A stretch of DNA of 64,000 nt from Blattamonas nauphoetae (taxonomy: Eukaryota > Preaxostyla > Oxymonadida). Each line of letters opens with the position of its first letter. Position 1 is the first letter of the stretch. Made by a program: the position numbers and the translations under genes. The notes beneath the pieces are model-generated. The model was not told the DNA's origin, did no database searches, and was given only the letters and a program-made list of their open reading frames with translations. This document shows, one piece after another, positions 62,938 through 64,000 of this stretch. Location of the stretch: the NCBI GenBank assembly GCA_033064195.1, contig JARBJD010000179.1, positions 1 to 64,000 on the forward strand, written 5' to 3'.

Positions 62938-64000
62938 TCAGAATACTTCTCCAACAAATGTTGCGAACGGTTCCTCTTTGTTCTCGGTTCGAGCTTTCTG
63001 GTCTTCCACTTTCACTTCTGGAAGGGTCTTCTTGTCTTTCCCATTCCGTTTCGTGAAGAAATCATCCAAGTCCTTCAATTTCGGTCTTTCGTCTGGATTG
63101 AGGCTGAGGCAGAGTCGGATCATCTCAATGAACTCCTCGTCTTCAATCCCGATCATCGGAGGGATGAGTCCAGTCCCCAATTGGCGTTGAGCATTCTGCG
63201 CATCCAGCTCCCCAAATGGAACCATTCCAGTCTCAATCTCCTGCAAGATCAGGCCAAGACTAAAAACTGCAGCCTGTGTTGGAGTCGACTTGTTGGGTGT
63301 GGCTGTGTTCGATTCATGCTGCCCAATTCTTGTTTCCGGCGCTTGCCATCTCTCCCCCTCGTTTCCCCCCGAAACAGTCGCTGGAGATTCGCTTGGCCCT
63401 GTGTGAGTTCTGTTGTTAGTCGCGCCAGCAGTCATTGGATTGTCAATTCGGAACACAACTTCGTCGTCCTGAACAAGCTGGATGCTGTGTGGAGACATCT
63501 TCTTCAGAAGCGCATCGAAATGTGCGGCCGACGCGAGTGCCTGGATTCCCTTCACAACATTCATCTGAACTGTCCGCTTGTCGATCTTGGGAAGGTCTGT
63601 GTTTTTGTGGAGTCTGTTGTAGAGCGTGTCTCGCTTGCTGACCAACATCGGCATCTCTGCCCCAGTTGGTCCAACCACTTTCACATTCTCACAAACATCG
63701 TCCTGATTGAACTTCTGAGCCACTCCATCGAAACCTGAGGATGGAGGAGGGAGACTGAAGACCTCAGCATTGTTTTCGAACACGAATGCTGTCGTGCCCA
63801 GTGTCGGTGCGATTTGAGTTTCCATTTCATCCATTTTGATCTCACCCATGTCTTGAACAAAGTCCATTTCTTTCTTTGCAGCGAGTGTGTCTTTCTGGTC
63901 CTTGTTCTTGCGACGACGACAGAGAACAACGATGACGATGATGAAGACGATGACGACGAGCACGGCAACGATGACTGGGATCAGCCATTTCATGACTTGT
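62938..64000 (-). CDS. C-terminal half of a beta-helix receptor: transmembrane segment plus pseudokinase
   Basis: Enters from the right edge (codons continue upstream of the Met at 63993) and ends in TGA at 62938. A transmembrane helix at about residues 4-26 of the visible part (WLIPVIVAVLVVIVFIIVIV) is followed by a basic stop-transfer CRRRKNKDQK. The cytoplasmic part has a protein-kinase C-lobe: RWQAPE, FSLGLILQEIETGMVPFGE and LCLSLNPDERPKLKDLDDFF. The catalytic HRD loop position reads KKMSPHSIQLV and no DFG is present, so it should be inactive. In this family an N-terminal extracellular beta-helix is expected beyond the window. Likely a surface receptor with a signalling-scaffold tail. Confidence 0.75.
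   Translation of the reverse strand, partial: QVMKWLIPVIVAVLVVIVFIIVIVVLCRRRKNKDQKDTLAAKKEMDFVQDMGEIKMDEMETQIAPTLGTTAFVFENNAEVFSLPPPSSGFDGVAQKFNQDDVCENVKVVGPTGAEMPMLVSKRDTLYNRLHKNTDLPKIDKRTVQMNVVKGIQALASAAHFDALLKKMSPHSIQLVQDDEVVFRIDNPMTAGATNNRTHTGPSESPATVSGGNEGERWQAPETRIGQHESNTATPNKSTPTQAAVFSLGLILQEIETGMVPFGELDAQNAQRQLGTGLIPPMIGIEDEEFIEMIRLCLSLNPDERPKLKDLDDFFTKRNGKDKKTLPEVKVEDQKARTENKEEPFATFVGEVF

Noticed and set aside
1-64000. Fully standard genetic code
   Set aside because: It would require eight independent nonsense changes at sites where coding character continues, while the best host genes all stop at TGA.
1-64000. Prokaryotic origin
   Set aside because: Short GT-AG introns, signal-peptide beta-helix receptors with kinase-like tails, a Pho80-type cyclin and no Shine-Dalgarno-like sites or operons.

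Overview
The window looks like a eukaryotic protist genome, most likely an oxymonad of the Streblomastix/Blattamonas kind. This identification is from memory of family traits, not a search. The supporting traits are large families of secreted right-handed beta-helix proteins, a membrane-anchored pseudokinase tail, long Leu/Ser-rich HEAT-like proteins, very short introns, and TAA/TAG codons that lie in frame inside host-like genes while convincing genes end in TGA. No rRNA, tRNA or CRISPR array was recognised.

Layout. From 1 to about 12.0 kb is part of a broken Polinton-like (Maverick) element. It holds two tandem capsid-like genes, small late-type genes and a tail-fibre-like protein with an S74 self-cleaving chaperone domain. 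Most of its genes sit behind a shared T-rich / TAAATG start-site motif. A 6-kb terminal-inverted-repeat (TIR) element (4730-10765), itself carrying a nested relative (5389-6772), has landed in one of its genes. From 12.2 to 13.8 kb is a 139-bp tandem array. From 15.1 to 20.1 kb are a small inverted-repeat element and a hAT-like element holding two further nested elements.

From 20.2 to 33.4 kb are plus-strand beta-helix surface-protein genes interrupted by two TIR elements. Then come a RING/coiled-coil gene (33.7-36.9 kb) split by another element, a decayed copy of a HEAT-like gene (37-38.3 kb), a long-palindrome element (38.7-40.2 kb), a Pho80-type cyclin (41.2 kb), a 911-residue HEAT-like gene (42.0-44.7 kb), a second HEAT-like gene on the minus strand split by an element (44.9-51.9 kb), a TIR element carrying a coiled-coil gene (52.1-56.5 kb), a 1429-residue beta-helix protein (minus, 57.5-61.8 kb) and the C-terminal pseudokinase half of a beta-helix receptor (minus, running off the right edge).

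Two themes tie the region together. First, the TIR elements show no transposase, carry host-gene-like cargo, and sit inside coding sequence with clean target duplications such that the flanking host frame stays open. Several have splice-donor-like termini. Second, at least eight in-frame TAA/TAG codons occur where coding clearly continues, in genes both inside and outside the elements, so ORFs called with the standard code are cut short here.
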